The position numbers and the translations under genes were made by a program. Below are positions 17,690-26,496 of a stretch of 64,000 nt of DNA, in pieces. Origin of the DNA: Pseudonocardia autotrophica. Its GTDB lineage: Bacteria; Actinomycetota; Actinomycetes; Mycobacteriales; Pseudonocardiaceae. The notes beneath the pieces were generated by a model. It did not search any database and had not been told where the DNA came from. It saw only the letters and a program-made list of their open reading frames with translations. The stretch spans positions 3,596,001 to 3,660,000 of the forward strand of contig NZ_AP018920.1 in NCBI RefSeq assembly GCF_003945385.1. The letters run 5' to 3'. Position 1 is the stretch's first letter. Every line of letters starts with the position of its first letter.

Positions 17690-19123
17690 GGCTCTTCCCA
17701 GATGAGGGTGTAGGTCGGCGCGTCGGTCCGCAGATAGACGTCGAGGTCTCCCGACGATGGAGGTTCCTACGCCATCCATCCGAAAGACCTCGACGTGTCC
17801 GACGCTACCCCGCCGGCCGGCTTCGGCCGCCCTGACCTGACCGCCTTCGCTCGACTCGACGGCCTCGGTCTGAGCGTGACCGGGCAACGACTTGAACCGG
17901 ATCGTGCGGTCCTCGCGTGCCGCGTGGTGGAACCAGATCAGTCTTGCCGACGGTGCGGCAGCGAAGGCGCTGCTCGTGACACCGTGATCCGGCGGTTGGC
18001 CCACGAGCCGCTGGGCTGGCGACCGACCGTGCTGGAAGTTGTAGTGCGCCGCTACCGCTGTGCCGACTGCGGACACGTGTGGCGCCAAGACACCAGCGCC
18101 GCGGCGGAGCCACGCGCGAAGCTCTCGCGCACCGGGTTGCGGTGGGCGCTGGAAGGGATCGTGGTCGCACACCTCACCGTCGCCCGTGTCGCCGAGGGAC
18201 TCGGGGTCGCGTGGGACACCGCCAACAACGCGGTCCTGGCCGAAGGCAATCGGCTGCTGATCAACGACCCCACGCGGTTCGAGGGCGTGAAGGTCATTGG
18301 CGTCGATGAGCACGTCTGGCGCCACACCAGGCGTGGCGACAAGTACGTCACCGTGATCATCGACCTCACCCCGGTCCGCGATGGCGCCGGCCCAGCAAGG
18401 CTGCTGGACATGGTCGAGGGCCGGTCGAAGGCGGCGTTCAAGACCTGGCTCGCCGACCGCGACGACGCCTTCCGTGACGCGGTCGAGGTGGTCGCGATGG
18501 ACGGCTTCACCGGGTTCAAGACCGCCGCTGCGGAGGAGATCCCGGACGCGGTCACGGTGATGGATCCCTTCCACGTCGTGCGCCTGGCCGGTGACGCCCT
18601 CGACAGGTGCCGGCGCCGGGTCCAACTCGCGATCCACGGGCACCGTGGGTTCAGGGACGACCCGCTCTACAAGTCGCGGCGCACGCTGCACACCGGCGCG
18701 GACCTGCTCACCGACAAGCAGAGCGACAGGCTACGCGCGCTGTTCGTTGATGACGCTCACGTCGAGGTCGAGGCGACCTGGGGTGTCTACCAGCGCATGA
18801 TCGCCGCCTATCGCCACGAGGACCGGCAACGTGGCCGCGAGCTCATGGAGAAGCTGATCACCGACCTCAGCGCCGGCGTCCCCAAGGTGCTCACCGAGCT
18901 CACCACCCTGGGCCGGACCCTGAAGAAGCGAGCCGCCGACGTGCTCGCCTACTTCGAACGACCCGGCACCAGCAACGGGCCGACCGAGGCGCTCAACGGA
19001 CGGCTCGAACACCTGCGCGGCTCCGCACTCGGGTTCCGCAACCTGACCAACTACATCGCCCGAAGCCTGCTCGAGACCGGCGGCTTCAGACCCCAACTCC
19101 TACACCCCCGATTGGGATGAGCC
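17690..19123 (+). mobile_element. ISL3-family insertion sequence, complete, 1,434 bp
   Basis: Terminal inverted repeats of 25 bp lie at 17690-17714 and 19099-19123; both begin GGCTC and end GTGTAGG, and 20 of 25 positions match. They are flanked by a perfect 8-bp direct repeat, GCTTGTCC, at 17682-17689 and 19124-19131, the duplication length expected for ISL3 elements. One intact transposase gene fills the element. It interrupts an older IS3-type relic. The intact gene and perfect duplication suggest a fairly recent insertion. Confidence 0.93.
17795..19120 (+). CDS. ISL3-family transposase
   Basis: 441 residues, about the usual ISL3 length. N-terminal zinc-binding region with Cys-Arg-Arg-Cys (about 50) and a second Cys-x-x-Cys (CADC, about 89), then helix-turn-helix, then a DDE core with GVDEHVWRH, DKYVTVIIDLTP and MDPFHVVRLA blocks, ending with the GPTEALNGRLEHLRG segment carrying the last acidic residue. 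GTG start. The stop codon lies inside the right inverted repeat, a compact arrangement common in this family. No frameshift or missing catalytic block is seen, so it is probably functional. Confidence 0.93.
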   Translation: MSDATPPAGFGRPDLTAFARLDGLGLSVTGQRLEPDRAVLACRVVEPDQSCRRCGSEGAARDTVIRRLAHEPLGWRPTVLEVVVRRYRCADCGHVWRQDTSAAAEPRAKLSRTGLRWALEGIVVAHLTVARVAEGLGVAWDTANNAVLAEGNRLLINDPTRFEGVKVIGVDEHVWRHTRRGDKYVTVIIDLTPVRDGAGPARLLDMVEGRSKAAFKTWLADRDDAFRDAVEVVAMDGFTGFKTAAAEEIPDAVTVMDPFHVVRLAGDALDRCRRRVQLAIHGHRGFRDDPLYKSRRTLHTGADLLTDKQSDRLRALFVDDAHVEVEATWGVYQRMIAAYRHEDRQRGRELMEKLITDLSAGVPKVLTELTTLGRTLKKRAADVLAYFERPGTSNGPTEALNGRLEHLRGSALGFRNLTNYIARSLLETGGFRPQLLHPRLG

Positions 19124-19177
19124 GCTTGTCCTCGGCGGCCCGATCCCGACTCCACCGTTCCGCGACGAGGCGGTGGT

Positions 19178-19660
19178 TCAAGCGCACGCGCCGTACTCCT
19201 CGACATCCGAGGGGTGCATCGGGCCGTGTTCTCCGTGGTGCACCACGAACTCGATTCCGGACGGGCGGCGTAACCACGAGCCGCCTGCCCGACGCCGGTA
19301 CACCAGCGGCGCGCAGCGGTAGCCGAACACGGCCCGGGCCCAGCCCTCGGCCTCCCCCTTGGGCAGTACTCCCCCGCCGCGGACGGCGACGGAGAGTTCC
19401 CAGATGCCGACACCCGTCGCCGGGGCGGCGGTGTCCGGCGCGGTCGAGGCGGCCAGCTGGAGCGTCACGTCACCGCGGACCGCGGGCACGTCGACCTCCA
19501 CGCGGTGCCAGTCCGGCAGCGGACGCGGGTAGGGGTAGGCCAGCAGCCCACCGCGAAGGCTCGTCACGTCGTCGCCGTACCGCTCGTGGATCACTTGCGC
19601 GAGATCCACCGATCGCTTGCGGCGCAGGTCGGCGTCGACCAGGCCGGGCTCGACCGTCAT
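19178..19660 (-). CDS. Hypothetical protein, 160 residues
   Basis: I do not recognise a family. ATG start at 19660 with a weak purine-rich stretch upstream. The sequence is soluble: an N-terminal helical part with Asp-Leu-Ala-Gln-Val-Ile-His-Glu-Arg-Tyr, then alternating hydrophobic and charged strands with Trp and Pro (PLPDWHRVEVDVPAVRGDVT), ending MHPSDVEEYGACA. Codon use matches the neighbours. Its 3' end is within 50 bases of the IS3/ISL3 junction, so the natural C-terminus may have been altered by an insertion. Confidence 0.6.
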   Translation of the reverse strand: MTVEPGLVDADLRRKRSVDLAQVIHERYGDDVTSLRGGLLAYPYPRPLPDWHRVEVDVPAVRGDVTLQLAASTAPDTAAPATGVGIWELSVAVRGGGVLPKGEAEGWARAVFGYRCAPLVYRRRAGGSWLRRPSGIEFVVHHGEHGPMHPSDVEEYGACA

Positions 19661-19870
19661 TCCCCGTGGCTCCGTTTCCGTCCCCTGTACCCGGATGCGG
19701 ACGGGCGGCGAACGTCGGCCGGGGCGCCCAGGTGGTGGACCGTCGAGCGGTCTGGCGTCGGCACCGTATTTCTACGGCTCGTAGAGCATTCTAGGTCACG
19801 CTGCGCACACGGGCGAGAGCGGCATCACAGTTCGGGTGCGCAGCGCAACGGCCCGGTCACCGGACGACGA

Positions 19871-20341
19871 TCACCCGGGCAGATCCAGACGAAGGTGGAC
19901 GCTGTTCGGGTCGTCCGGGTAGTCCGCGAACGGCGGGCAGGCCACGAAGCCGTGCCGCAGGTACAGCCGCCTGGCGGGCGCGAAGTACGCCGTCGAGCCG
20001 GTCTCCAGGTGCAGCGTGCGGTACCCGCGGCCGCGCGCCTCGCCGATCATGTGCTGCAACAGGGTGCCGGCGATCCCTCGACCGGTCGCCCACGGCGCGG
20101 TGCGCATCGACTTGATCTCGGCGTCGTCCGGGGCGAGTTCCTTCAACGCCCCGCACCCGATGAGCTCCCCGGTGTCATCGCGCACGGCCCAGACGGTGAC
20201 GGCGGGATCGCGCAACGCGTCCGCGTCGAGCGCGTGGGTGCTTTCCGGCGGTCCCTGCGTTCGCATGTCGGCGAGATGGCCGCCGAGGAACTCCAGGATC
20301 GCCGGGCCGGTGAGGTCGTCGACCGCGATGTGCACGATCAC
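19871..20341 (-). CDS. GNAT-family N-acetyltransferase
   Basis: 156 residues from a GTG at 20341. The order of blocks fits the GNAT fold: N-terminal strand and helix with HLADMRTQGPPESTHALD, central GCGALKEL strand, the acetyl-CoA pyrophosphate loop region MRTAPWATGRGIAGTLL (Arg/Gln-x-x-Gly-x-Gly/Ala type), and the C-terminal FAPARRLYLRHGF motif followed by PDPNSVHL. Members of this subgroup acetylate small amines, but the substrate cannot be read from sequence. It stands alone, convergent to nothing close, with about 210 gene-free bases before 19660. Confidence 0.85.
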   Translation of the reverse strand: MIVHIAVDDLTGPAILEFLGGHLADMRTQGPPESTHALDADALRDPAVTVWAVRDDTGELIGCGALKELAPDDAEIKSMRTAPWATGRGIAGTLLQHMIGEARGRGYRTLHLETGSTAYFAPARRLYLRHGFVACPPFADYPDDPNSVHLRLDLPG

Positions 20342-20500
20342 AGCCTGCCGCAACCGGGGCCGCGACAGGCTCAAGAACTGCTCAAGTACGGATCGGCGGC
20401 TCCCCCCGCGTCCTATCGTCGGTGCATCGCCGCTGTGCCGTCGTGGCCACCGTGCTGTCGTGGCCGCTGTGGCGCACGTCCCGCCCGGGAGGAGAACACC

Positions 20501-20743
20501 GTGAACGCTGTCATCGTCGTGTTGCTCGCGCTCGTTCTGGTCGGCATCGTCGGCGCGCTCGGTCTCACCGCGCTCTCGCGCCGGCGCCGGCCCGAGCCCA
20601 CCCGGCGCCGTGCCCGGGCCGGGAGCAGCGCGGACTCCGGTGCCGCCGCGGGAGGCGGTTTCTTCGGGGGCGGCTCCTCCGGTGGCGATTGTGGTGGTGA
20701 CGGCGGGGGCGGCGGTGGTGGCGACGGCGGCGGGGGCTGCTGA
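20501..20743 (+). CDS. Small single-pass membrane protein with Gly/Cys-rich tail
   Basis: 80 residues from a GTG with a good GGGAGGAG ribosome site 6 bases upstream, which fixes the start. Residues about 3-25 are a strong transmembrane helix (VIVVLLALVLVGIVGALGLTA), followed by Arg-rich basic residues (stop transfer, cytoplasmic side by the positive-inside rule). The tail is almost pure Gly with Ser, Asp and two Cys, one of them C-terminal. Such Gly/Cys tails occur in unrelated actinobacterial small membrane proteins; no function is known to me. It lies 97 bases upstream of lsr2 and reads the same way. Confidence 0.7.
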   Translation: MNAVIVVLLALVLVGIVGALGLTALSRRRRPEPTRRRARAGSSADSGAAAGGGFFGGGSSGGDCGGDGGGGGGGDGGGGC

Positions 20744-20839
20744 GGGGCCCGAGTCCGCCCGGTCCACTGTCCGATGGCGCGTCGTTATGCTCGTGTCGAC
20801 TACCGGGGTTCCCGGATCGGCGACGCGAGAGGATCTGCA

Positions 20840-21553
20840 GTGGCGAAGGTCGAGACGACCCGGTTCGTCGACGACATCACGGGCGGCGACGCGGACGAGA
20901 CCCTCGACTTCGGGCTCGACGGGATCCGTTTCGAGATCGACCTGGGTGCCGCCAACGCCCGCCGGCTCCGCGAGGAACTGGCGCCCTATCTCGCAGTCGC
21001 CCGTCCGGCAGGCACCCCCGGCGCACGTCGTGCGCGGAACGGGGTGACCTCGGCACCGCGACCCGACGGGGACGGCGAGCCGGAGGCGCGCGAGCACAAC
21101 CGCGCGGTCCGGGCCTGGGCCCGGGAGCACGGTTACACGGTGTCGGAGCGCGGCCGGATCCCGTCCGGGGTCGTCGAGGCCTATCGCCGTGGCGCGCAGG
21201 CTGCGCCGTCCCGGGCGACGTCATCGCAGGCAGCGTCACCGCAGGCAGCGCCGTCCCGGGCCACGTCGTCGCAGGCTGCGTCATCGCGGCCCGGGCCGTC
21301 GCAGCCCGAGCCGGATCGCCCTGCCGTGTCCGACCGCCCGGCTGTATCCGACCGGACGGCGGGTTCCGACCGCACGGCAGGGGCCGACCGCACGGCGGCG
21401 ACCGGATCGTCCGGGATCGATGGGCCGTTCTCCCCCGCGCAGGCCGCACCGTTCGGCTCCTCGCCGGAACCGGCGTCCGCCGGGTCGCAGGAGAACGGCG
21501 CGGCCACTGACGGGCGGTCCAGCACGGCGCCCGCGGTCGAGTTCAGCGGCTGA
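20840..21553 (+). CDS. lsr2: Lsr2-type nucleoid protein with long low-complexity tail
   Basis: GTG start chosen because GAGAGGA lies 6 bases upstream. Residues 1-55 match the Lsr2 dimerisation domain (VAKVETTRFVDDITG, then DETLDFGLDGIRFEIDL) and residues about 78-112 the DNA-binding domain with the Arg-Gly-Arg minor-groove motif (EHGYTVSERGRIPSGVVEAY). Lsr2 bridges AT-rich DNA and silences acquired genes. Normal Lsr2 ends near residue 112; here about 125 extra residues follow, rich in Ala, Ser, Pro and Gln with repeated SDR-TAG type units. The extension is predicted disordered. It could be a paralogue of the housekeeping copy. Confidence 0.92.
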   Translation: MAKVETTRFVDDITGGDADETLDFGLDGIRFEIDLGAANARRLREELAPYLAVARPAGTPGARRARNGVTSAPRPDGDGEPEAREHNRAVRAWAREHGYTVSERGRIPSGVVEAYRRGAQAAPSRATSSQAASPQAAPSRATSSQAASSRPGPSQPEPDRPAVSDRPAVSDRTAGSDRTAGADRTAATGSSGIDGPFSPAQAAPFGSSPEPASAGSQENGAATDGRSSTAPAVEFSG

Positions 21554-21575
21554 CCGGCGTGGAACGGGACCGGCG

Positions 21576-22451
21576 ATGACCGGGACGGCGGCCGCACACT
21601 CCCAGGGCGAGCCGGGGCACGTCCGGACCCGGGACGGCCGGACAGTGTTCGTGCAGCGCACCGCGGGGCCGCCGGGGGTGCCGACGGTCGTGCTCGAAGC
21701 CGGGATGGGTGCCACCCGGTCGTCCTGGGCGGCGGTGCAGGGCGCGATCGCCGGCCGCGCGCCCGTCGTCGTCTACGACCGGTCCGGGCTGGGCCGCAGC
21801 GCACCCGATCCGGGCCCGCGCATCCTGCACCGGCTCGCGATGGACCTGAACGACGTCCTCGACCACGTCGGCGCCGACCGGTACGTGCTCGCCGGGCACA
21901 GCTGGGGCGGGCCGATCGTGCGGGTCGCCACCGCCGGCCGTACGGAGCGGGTGGCCGGCCTGGTCCTGGTCGACCCGACCGACGAGGGCTGCGAACTGTA
22001 CTTCGGCCGGGCACTCGCCGTGCAGGAGCGCATCACGGCCGCGCTGCTGCCGGTACTCGCCCGGACCGGGCTGCTCCGCTGGTCGACGGCACCGATGCGG
22101 CGCGGGCTGCCCGCCGATGCGGCGGCGGACCTTCGCACCGAGTGGCTCTCCCCCGCCGGCGTCGCCGGGCACCTCGCCGAGGCCGCGTCCACGGTGCACG
22201 ATCTGCGTGGACTGCAGGCCGATCCGCCGGACACCGGAACCGTCCCGGTCACCGTGATCTCCGGGGCCGAGACGTCCGGGTTGGGCCGCCGGAGCCGCGC
22301 CGCGCTCAACGCCGCGCACGCCGGCCGGGCCGGGCTCGGGCCGGAGCGCCGCCACGTCCTCGCGCTGCGGTCCGGGCATCTCGTCCCGCTGACCGAGCCG
22401 GACCTGGTCGCCGGTGAGATCCTGCGGCTCGTCGAGTCGGGACGGCAGTGA
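21576..22451 (+). CDS. Alpha/beta-fold hydrolase
   Basis: 291 residues, ATG start 22 bases after lsr2. Typical alpha/beta-hydrolase order: early strands, oxyanion-region VLEAGMG, the YDRSGLGRS strand-helix, the nucleophile elbow GHSWGG with Ser109, and a C-terminal Gly-His-Leu-Val-Pro block carrying the likely catalytic His. The acid residue is less clear because the usual Asp position reads Ser-Gly-Ala-Glu. No signal peptide, so cytoplasmic. The TGA overlaps the GTG of the next gene (GTGA), indicating translational coupling. Substrate unknown. Confidence 0.85.
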   Translation: MTGTAAAHSQGEPGHVRTRDGRTVFVQRTAGPPGVPTVVLEAGMGATRSSWAAVQGAIAGRAPVVVYDRSGLGRSAPDPGPRILHRLAMDLNDVLDHVGADRYVLAGHSWGGPIVRVATAGRTERVAGLVLVDPTDEGCELYFGRALAVQERITAALLPVLARTGLLRWSTAPMRRGLPADAAADLRTEWLSPAGVAGHLAEAASTVHDLRGLQADPPDTGTVPVTVISGAETSGLGRRSRAALNAAHAGRAGLGPERRHVLALRSGHLVPLTEPDLVAGEILRLVESGRQ

Positions 22452-22902
22452 GCACAGCAGCAGTGACCCCAGCAGCAGTGGGCACTGTGCTCGCGGCGAC
22501 CTGGGTCTGGGTCGGGATGGTGCTGGCGATCTCGTTCATCGAGGCGCCGCTGAAGTTCCGCGCGCCGGGGATCACCACGGTGCTGGGGCTGGGCATCGGG
22601 CGGCTCGTCTTCCGGGCGCTGAACATCGCCGAGCTGGTGTTGCTGCGATCGTTGCGACCGCCCTGGTCCTGGCGGGCGCGGCCGGCGCTGCTCCGGTGCT
22701 GGCCGCGGTCGCCGGTGGCGTGCTCGCGGTGCAGCTGATCGTCGTCCGGCCGCTGCTGACCCGCCGCACGGACGCCGTGCTGCGCGGCGACGCACCGTCG
22801 GGCTCCCGCACCCACCTCGCCTACGTGGCGCTGGAGCTCGTGAAGCTCGGTGTGCTCATCGCGCTCGGAATCACTGCGCTCGGGATCACCGCGGCGGCCT
22901 GA
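22448..22902 (+). pseudogene. Four-helix integral membrane protein gene with a single-base frameshift
   Basis: The first part (GTG at 22448) encodes a hydrophobic N-terminus with FIEAPLKFRAPG and GLGIGRLVFRALN, hallmarks of a small conserved actinobacterial membrane protein family. After about 22640 the homologous sequence continues one frame back (VATALVLAGAAG, then VQLIVVRPLLTRR and YVALELVKLGVLIALGI) to a stop at 22902. Restoring one base after 22639 would give a normal protein of about 151 residues. Either a true inactivating deletion or a sequencing error; the downstream half shows no other damage, which favours a recent event. Confidence 0.7.
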
Positions 22903-22947
22903 TCCCGGGCCCGGTCGGCGCCGTGGGTCCGCGGCGCCGCGGGTCCG

Positions 22948-23019
22948 GTCAGCGGCTCGGAGACGGTGAGCGGCTCTGGGACGGTGAGCGGCTCGGAGAC
23001 GGTCAGCGGCTCGGGGACG
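22948..23019. repeat. Four 18-bp tandem repeats across the emb stop codon
   Basis: Four units of gtcagcggctcggagacg with one to three differences each lie end to end. The stop codon of emb (23003-23005 on the complement) is inside the fourth unit. One-base changes in other units would convert Ser/Pro codons to stops or the reverse, so the C-terminus may have been lengthened or shortened by repeat change. Confidence 0.85.
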
Positions 23020-26000
23020 GGATACCCGGCGGCGGCGCGGGCAGCGGACCGGAGCTGTAGGTCCCGGCACGCAGCTGGTCGGTGCGCTCCAGCGTCGGGC
23101 CGACCGCGTTGGGCCGGTAGGGCTGGATCGACTGCACCTTGCCCCAGTCCCGGGCGGGATCGCCCTCCAGGTAGGTCGGCAGCTCGTTCTGCTTGCCGAT
23201 CACGGTGATCCAGCCGAGCGGGCCACCGGCCTGCGGGCTGGACCAGCCCTCGCCGTCGGACCGCATCCGGCTGCCGTCGGCCTGCAGGCGGTACGCCGGG
23301 AGCTCGGCGATCCCGCCGGAGTTCCCGAACGGGCGCAGGCAGGGGCTGGCCAGCGACACCGGGTACTCCAGGAACATCGGCTGGTCCGCGACGACGGTCG
23401 ACAGCGGCGCCAGCTGCGGGGCGCGCAGCGGCGCGACGGCCAGCCAGCCGTCGGCGCCGACCGAGTTGTCCTGCACGACCATCCGCACCTCGGTCGCGCT
23501 GCGGGCCGGCTCGGGCAGGTCGAACCGCAACTCCCGCCACGGCATCTCCTCGCCACGGCCGTCGTCCAGTGTGGTCTGCTCCACGACGCGGACCCGGCCG
23601 TCGTCGAGCCGGGTCGCGTACTGCACGGTCAGCCGGTTCCCGCCGCCGAGCCGGCCCGCCGCCGTCACCACCAGCGGTGTCGTACCGGCCCGCTGCTCCT
23701 CGGTCAGCTCGGCCCACGGTGTGCGCAGGGTGCCGGTGTTCTGGCCGGACGGGTCGAAGCTGCCGAACGCCGGGGCCGCGTCGCTGCCCAGACCGCCGGA
23801 CAGCACGTACTCGAATCCGGAGACGCCGGTGCCGCCGCCGGTCGGCGGGACCGCGTCCCGGCGGAAGCCGGATCCGCCGCTGGTCGGGTTGAGCAGCTCG
23901 GTGTCCGGGCTGTTGGCCGGTACGACGCCGGGTGGCAGCGGTGCCGGGGTCGCGGTCACCTCGCCGGGCGGGGGCGGCGGGGCGACGGTCGGGAGCAGGT
24001 CGGGATTCGCGGGCGGGGCCATCCCGGTCGGTTCCGCGGCGGGCGGCAGCACGCCGTCGGCCGGCCTGCGCTCGGCATAGACCTGGCTGGCCAGCCCACA
24101 GGAGCCGCCGAACGGGTGGGTCAGCGCGTCGGCGCCCATCGACCAGGAGCCGGCCTGGTTCTGCATCGCGGCCGCCATCGACCACAGGTTGAACGTCACG
24201 AGCATGCCGCAGAGCAGCGCCAGCGGCGCCGAGGTGAGCCGCAGCCGTCGGGTGGCCCGCAGTGCCGCCGAGGCGTCCCGGCGCCAGTCCCGGGCCCGCC
24301 ACCAGCGGCCGACCAGCGGCAGCCTGCCGACCGCTCGTTCCAGCCCTGCCAGCTGGTCGGGATGGCGCTCCTCGCGGATGCCGCGCAGGTGCTCGACACC
24401 TGCCCCGGCGGCCAGCAGCAACGCGGCGAACAGCAGCACCGTGGACACCTCGAACCCGCCGAGCATCAGCTGCTCGTCGGCCCACGGGACACCCCAGTTG
24501 TTGGTGTACCACCAGGTGTTCGGCCCGGCGGCGCTCAATGCGGCCACCAGGAACGCCGCCGAGAGGAACGCGAGCCGGTTGCGCAGCGAGCGCAGCGCAT
24601 CGGACCCGGTCGCGATCGCGGCGAGCGCGACCATCCCGGCGCCGAGACCGACCAGGTCACCGAAGTGGTGGGTCCACTTCGTCGGGGTCATGGCGAAGAT
24701 CAGGAACGAGATGATCGTGCTGCCGATCAGCCGCTGCGCGGGGCCGAGCGCGGCCCCCGGGATCCGGGAGCGGCGGATCAGCACGGCGACACAGGCCAGC
24801 GTGCACAGCATGACCAGCAGGATCGGGAAGCGACGGGCGATCGAGCCGTCCGCGGTCCCGGCGAACAGCGGCGCGTAGCGGTTCTCGATCTCGGTGTACC
24901 ACGGCCAGTTCGGGCCGATGTCGGAGCGGATCCGGGTGGACTCGATGACCGCGGCCCAGCTCTGGTCGGCCCACGCGATCATCAGGATCGCGGTGCCCAC
25001 GGCGAGCAGCGGCGCCAGCACCGGCACCGGGCCGAACGCCCTGACCCGGCTGCTGAGCAGCCGCCACAGCGGCCGGACCGCGGCCAGGAACGGCGCGACC
25101 GCGATCAGCCCGGCCGGGTTCGCCCCGACCGCCATCGACGCGGCGAACAGGCCGAGTGCCAGCGGCAGCAGCCGCTGCAGCGCGACCGCCCGCTCGACGC
25201 ACACCAGCGCGAGCAGCGAGCACACGACCACGACCGGTTCCGGGCGCAGCCCCGAGTTGTAGGCCATCCAGAACGCCAGGAACACCGCGGCGGCGGCCCA
25301 GGTGGCCGCGTGCGAGCGGCGGGCCTGCCTGCCCAGGCGCGGGAGCATGCCGCGCGACACGAGCCACCACGCGGTGATCCCCATCAGCACCGACGGCAGC
25401 CGCAGCCACAGCAGCGAGTCCGAGACCTGCACCCAGAGCGCGTAGAGGTCGTAGAACCAGCCGAAGGGGGCCTCGGCCGCGTCGTACCAGCGGTAGTAGT
25501 TGCCGACGTAGCCCGAGCCGGGGACGTCCCGGACGATGCCGAGGGTGAAGCCGTCGTCGGAGGTCTGGCCGCCGATCGCCATCCAGACGAACAACACCGC
25601 GGTGACGACGAGATCGACCGGCCGCGGCCGTGCCCGCGACCACCATCGGCGCAGCCGCGGCGGCCAGCGCCCGGCCAGCCCCCCTACGGCCTCCCGCCCG
25701 GCGCGGTGCGGACGGCGTCCGAGCCGGCGGTCCACCCCGGCGAGCGCGAGCAGCGAGCCGATCAGCGCGACGCTCGCCACGGCGGTCGCCGCCGTCTTCC
25801 AGACCGACGGGCTGGTGTCGAAGCGGGTGTCCGGGCTGATCCGGACGGCGGTGTCGGCGAGCGGATCGAGATCGGCGTCCAGGTCGGAGTAGATGCCGAC
25901 CGACTGCGGGCGCAGGTCGCCCTCGAAGGTCTGCGCGCCGGAGCCGAGATCGACGGTGCTGGAGCGGGCGTCGGAGGTGATCCGTACCTGGGTGGGGCCG

Positions 26001-26416
26001 TCACGCAGTGGAGCGGACGCCAGCTCCTGGCCCCGGTTGACCAGCAGCAGCCTGCCGTCGGACACCGAGAGCCCCATCCCGGAGCGGGCGCCCTCCGGCG
26101 ACTCGGGCGGCACCGTGGACACCACGGTCACCGGGCCGGGGCTGCGCGCGTCCAGGCTGCGGATCGCCTCCGCCGGGACGGTGATCGACATCGACTCGGG
26201 CCGCAGCGCCACCAGCGGGGCGTTGACGTCGGTGGTGCCGGTCGTCGGCGACGGCCAGACGATCGTGTTCTCGTGCTGGACCACCGGGAGGAACGGCACG
26301 GCGACGGCCAGCACGAAGGCGAGCAGGCCGAGCCCGCCCGCCCAGCGCAGGCGTAGCCGGTCGCGTGCGCTGACGCCCGGCTCCCGCTCCGCGACCGACG
26401 CTTCCGAGGTGAGCAC
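23003..26416 (-). CDS. emb: Arabinosyltransferase EmbC/A/B family
   Basis: About 1,137 residues from a GTG at 26416; an upstream in-frame TTG at 26440 is less likely. GT-C fold integral membrane enzyme that adds arabinofuranose from decaprenyl-phosphoryl-arabinose to arabinogalactan or lipoarabinomannan outside the membrane. Seen: first membrane helix, N-terminal extracellular beta domain, the catalytic loop QTSDDGFTLGIVRDV followed by GYVGNYYRWYDAAEAPFGW, which matches Emb proteins closely, multiple membrane helices, and a C-terminal carbohydrate-binding part with GPLGWITVIGKQNELP. Length fits the family. Stands alone; the IS110 element begins within about 80 bases upstream and probably occupies its promoter region. 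Confidence 0.95.
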   Translation of the reverse strand: MLTSEASVAEREPGVSARDRLRLRWAGGLGLLAFVLAVAVPFLPVVQHENTIVWPSPTTGTTDVNAPLVALRPESMSITVPAEAIRSLDARSPGPVTVVSTVPPESPEGARSGMGLSVSDGRLLLVNRGQELASAPLRDGPTQVRITSDARSSTVDLGSGAQTFEGDLRPQSVGIYSDLDADLDPLADTAVRISPDTRFDTSPSVWKTAATAVASVALIGSLLALAGVDRRLGRRPHRAGREAVGGLAGRWPPRLRRWWSRARPRPVDLVVTAVLFVWMAIGGQTSDDGFTLGIVRDVPGSGYVGNYYRWYDAAEAPFGWFYDLYALWVQVSDSLLWLRLPSVLMGITAWWLVSRGMLPRLGRQARRSHAATWAAAAVFLAFWMAYNSGLRPEPVVVVCSLLALVCVERAVALQRLLPLALGLFAASMAVGANPAGLIAVAPFLAAVRPLWRLLSSRVRAFGPVPVLAPLLAVGTAILMIAWADQSWAAVIESTRIRSDIGPNWPWYTEIENRYAPLFAGTADGSIARRFPILLVMLCTLACVAVLIRRSRIPGAALGPAQRLIGSTIISFLIFAMTPTKWTHHFGDLVGLGAGMVALAAIATGSDALRSLRNRLAFLSAAFLVAALSAAGPNTWWYTNNWGVPWADEQLMLGGFEVSTVLLFAALLLAAGAGVEHLRGIREERHPDQLAGLERAVGRLPLVGRWWRARDWRRDASAALRATRRLRLTSAPLALLCGMLVTFNLWSMAAAMQNQAGSWSMGADALTHPFGGSCGLASQVYAERRPADGVLPPAAEPTGMAPPANPDLLPTVAPPPPPGEVTATPAPLPPGVVPANSPDTELLNPTSGGSGFRRDAVPPTGGGTGVSGFEYVLSGGLGSDAAPAFGSFDPSGQNTGTLRTPWAELTEEQRAGTTPLVVTAAGRLGGGNRLTVQYATRLDDGRVRVVEQTTLDDGRGEEMPWRELRFDLPEPARSATEVRMVVQDNSVGADGWLAVAPLRAPQLAPLSTVVADQPMFLEYPVSLASPCLRPFGNSGGIAELPAYRLQADGSRMRSDGEGWSSPQAGGPLGWITVIGKQNELPTYLEGDPARDWGKVQSIQPYRPNAVGPTLERTDQLRAGTYSSGPLPAPPPGIPSPSR

Positions 26417-26496
26417 CGAACGACGGTAGCGACCGCGCAACGGACGATCCGGGGGCCCCCGTGGATGATCAGCCCGGCGGCTGTGCCGGGACGCTC

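Noticed and set aside
17072..18691. Minus-strand open frame of about 540 codons across the ISL3 element
   Set aside because: It is antisense to the intact ISL3 transposase. Only its downstream part shows real IS3-type blocks, and these are covered by the relic annotation.
24116..26356. Plus-strand open frame of about 746 codons over emb
   Set aside because: Antisense shadow of the arabinosyltransferase gene; the minus-strand product matches Emb proteins throughout.
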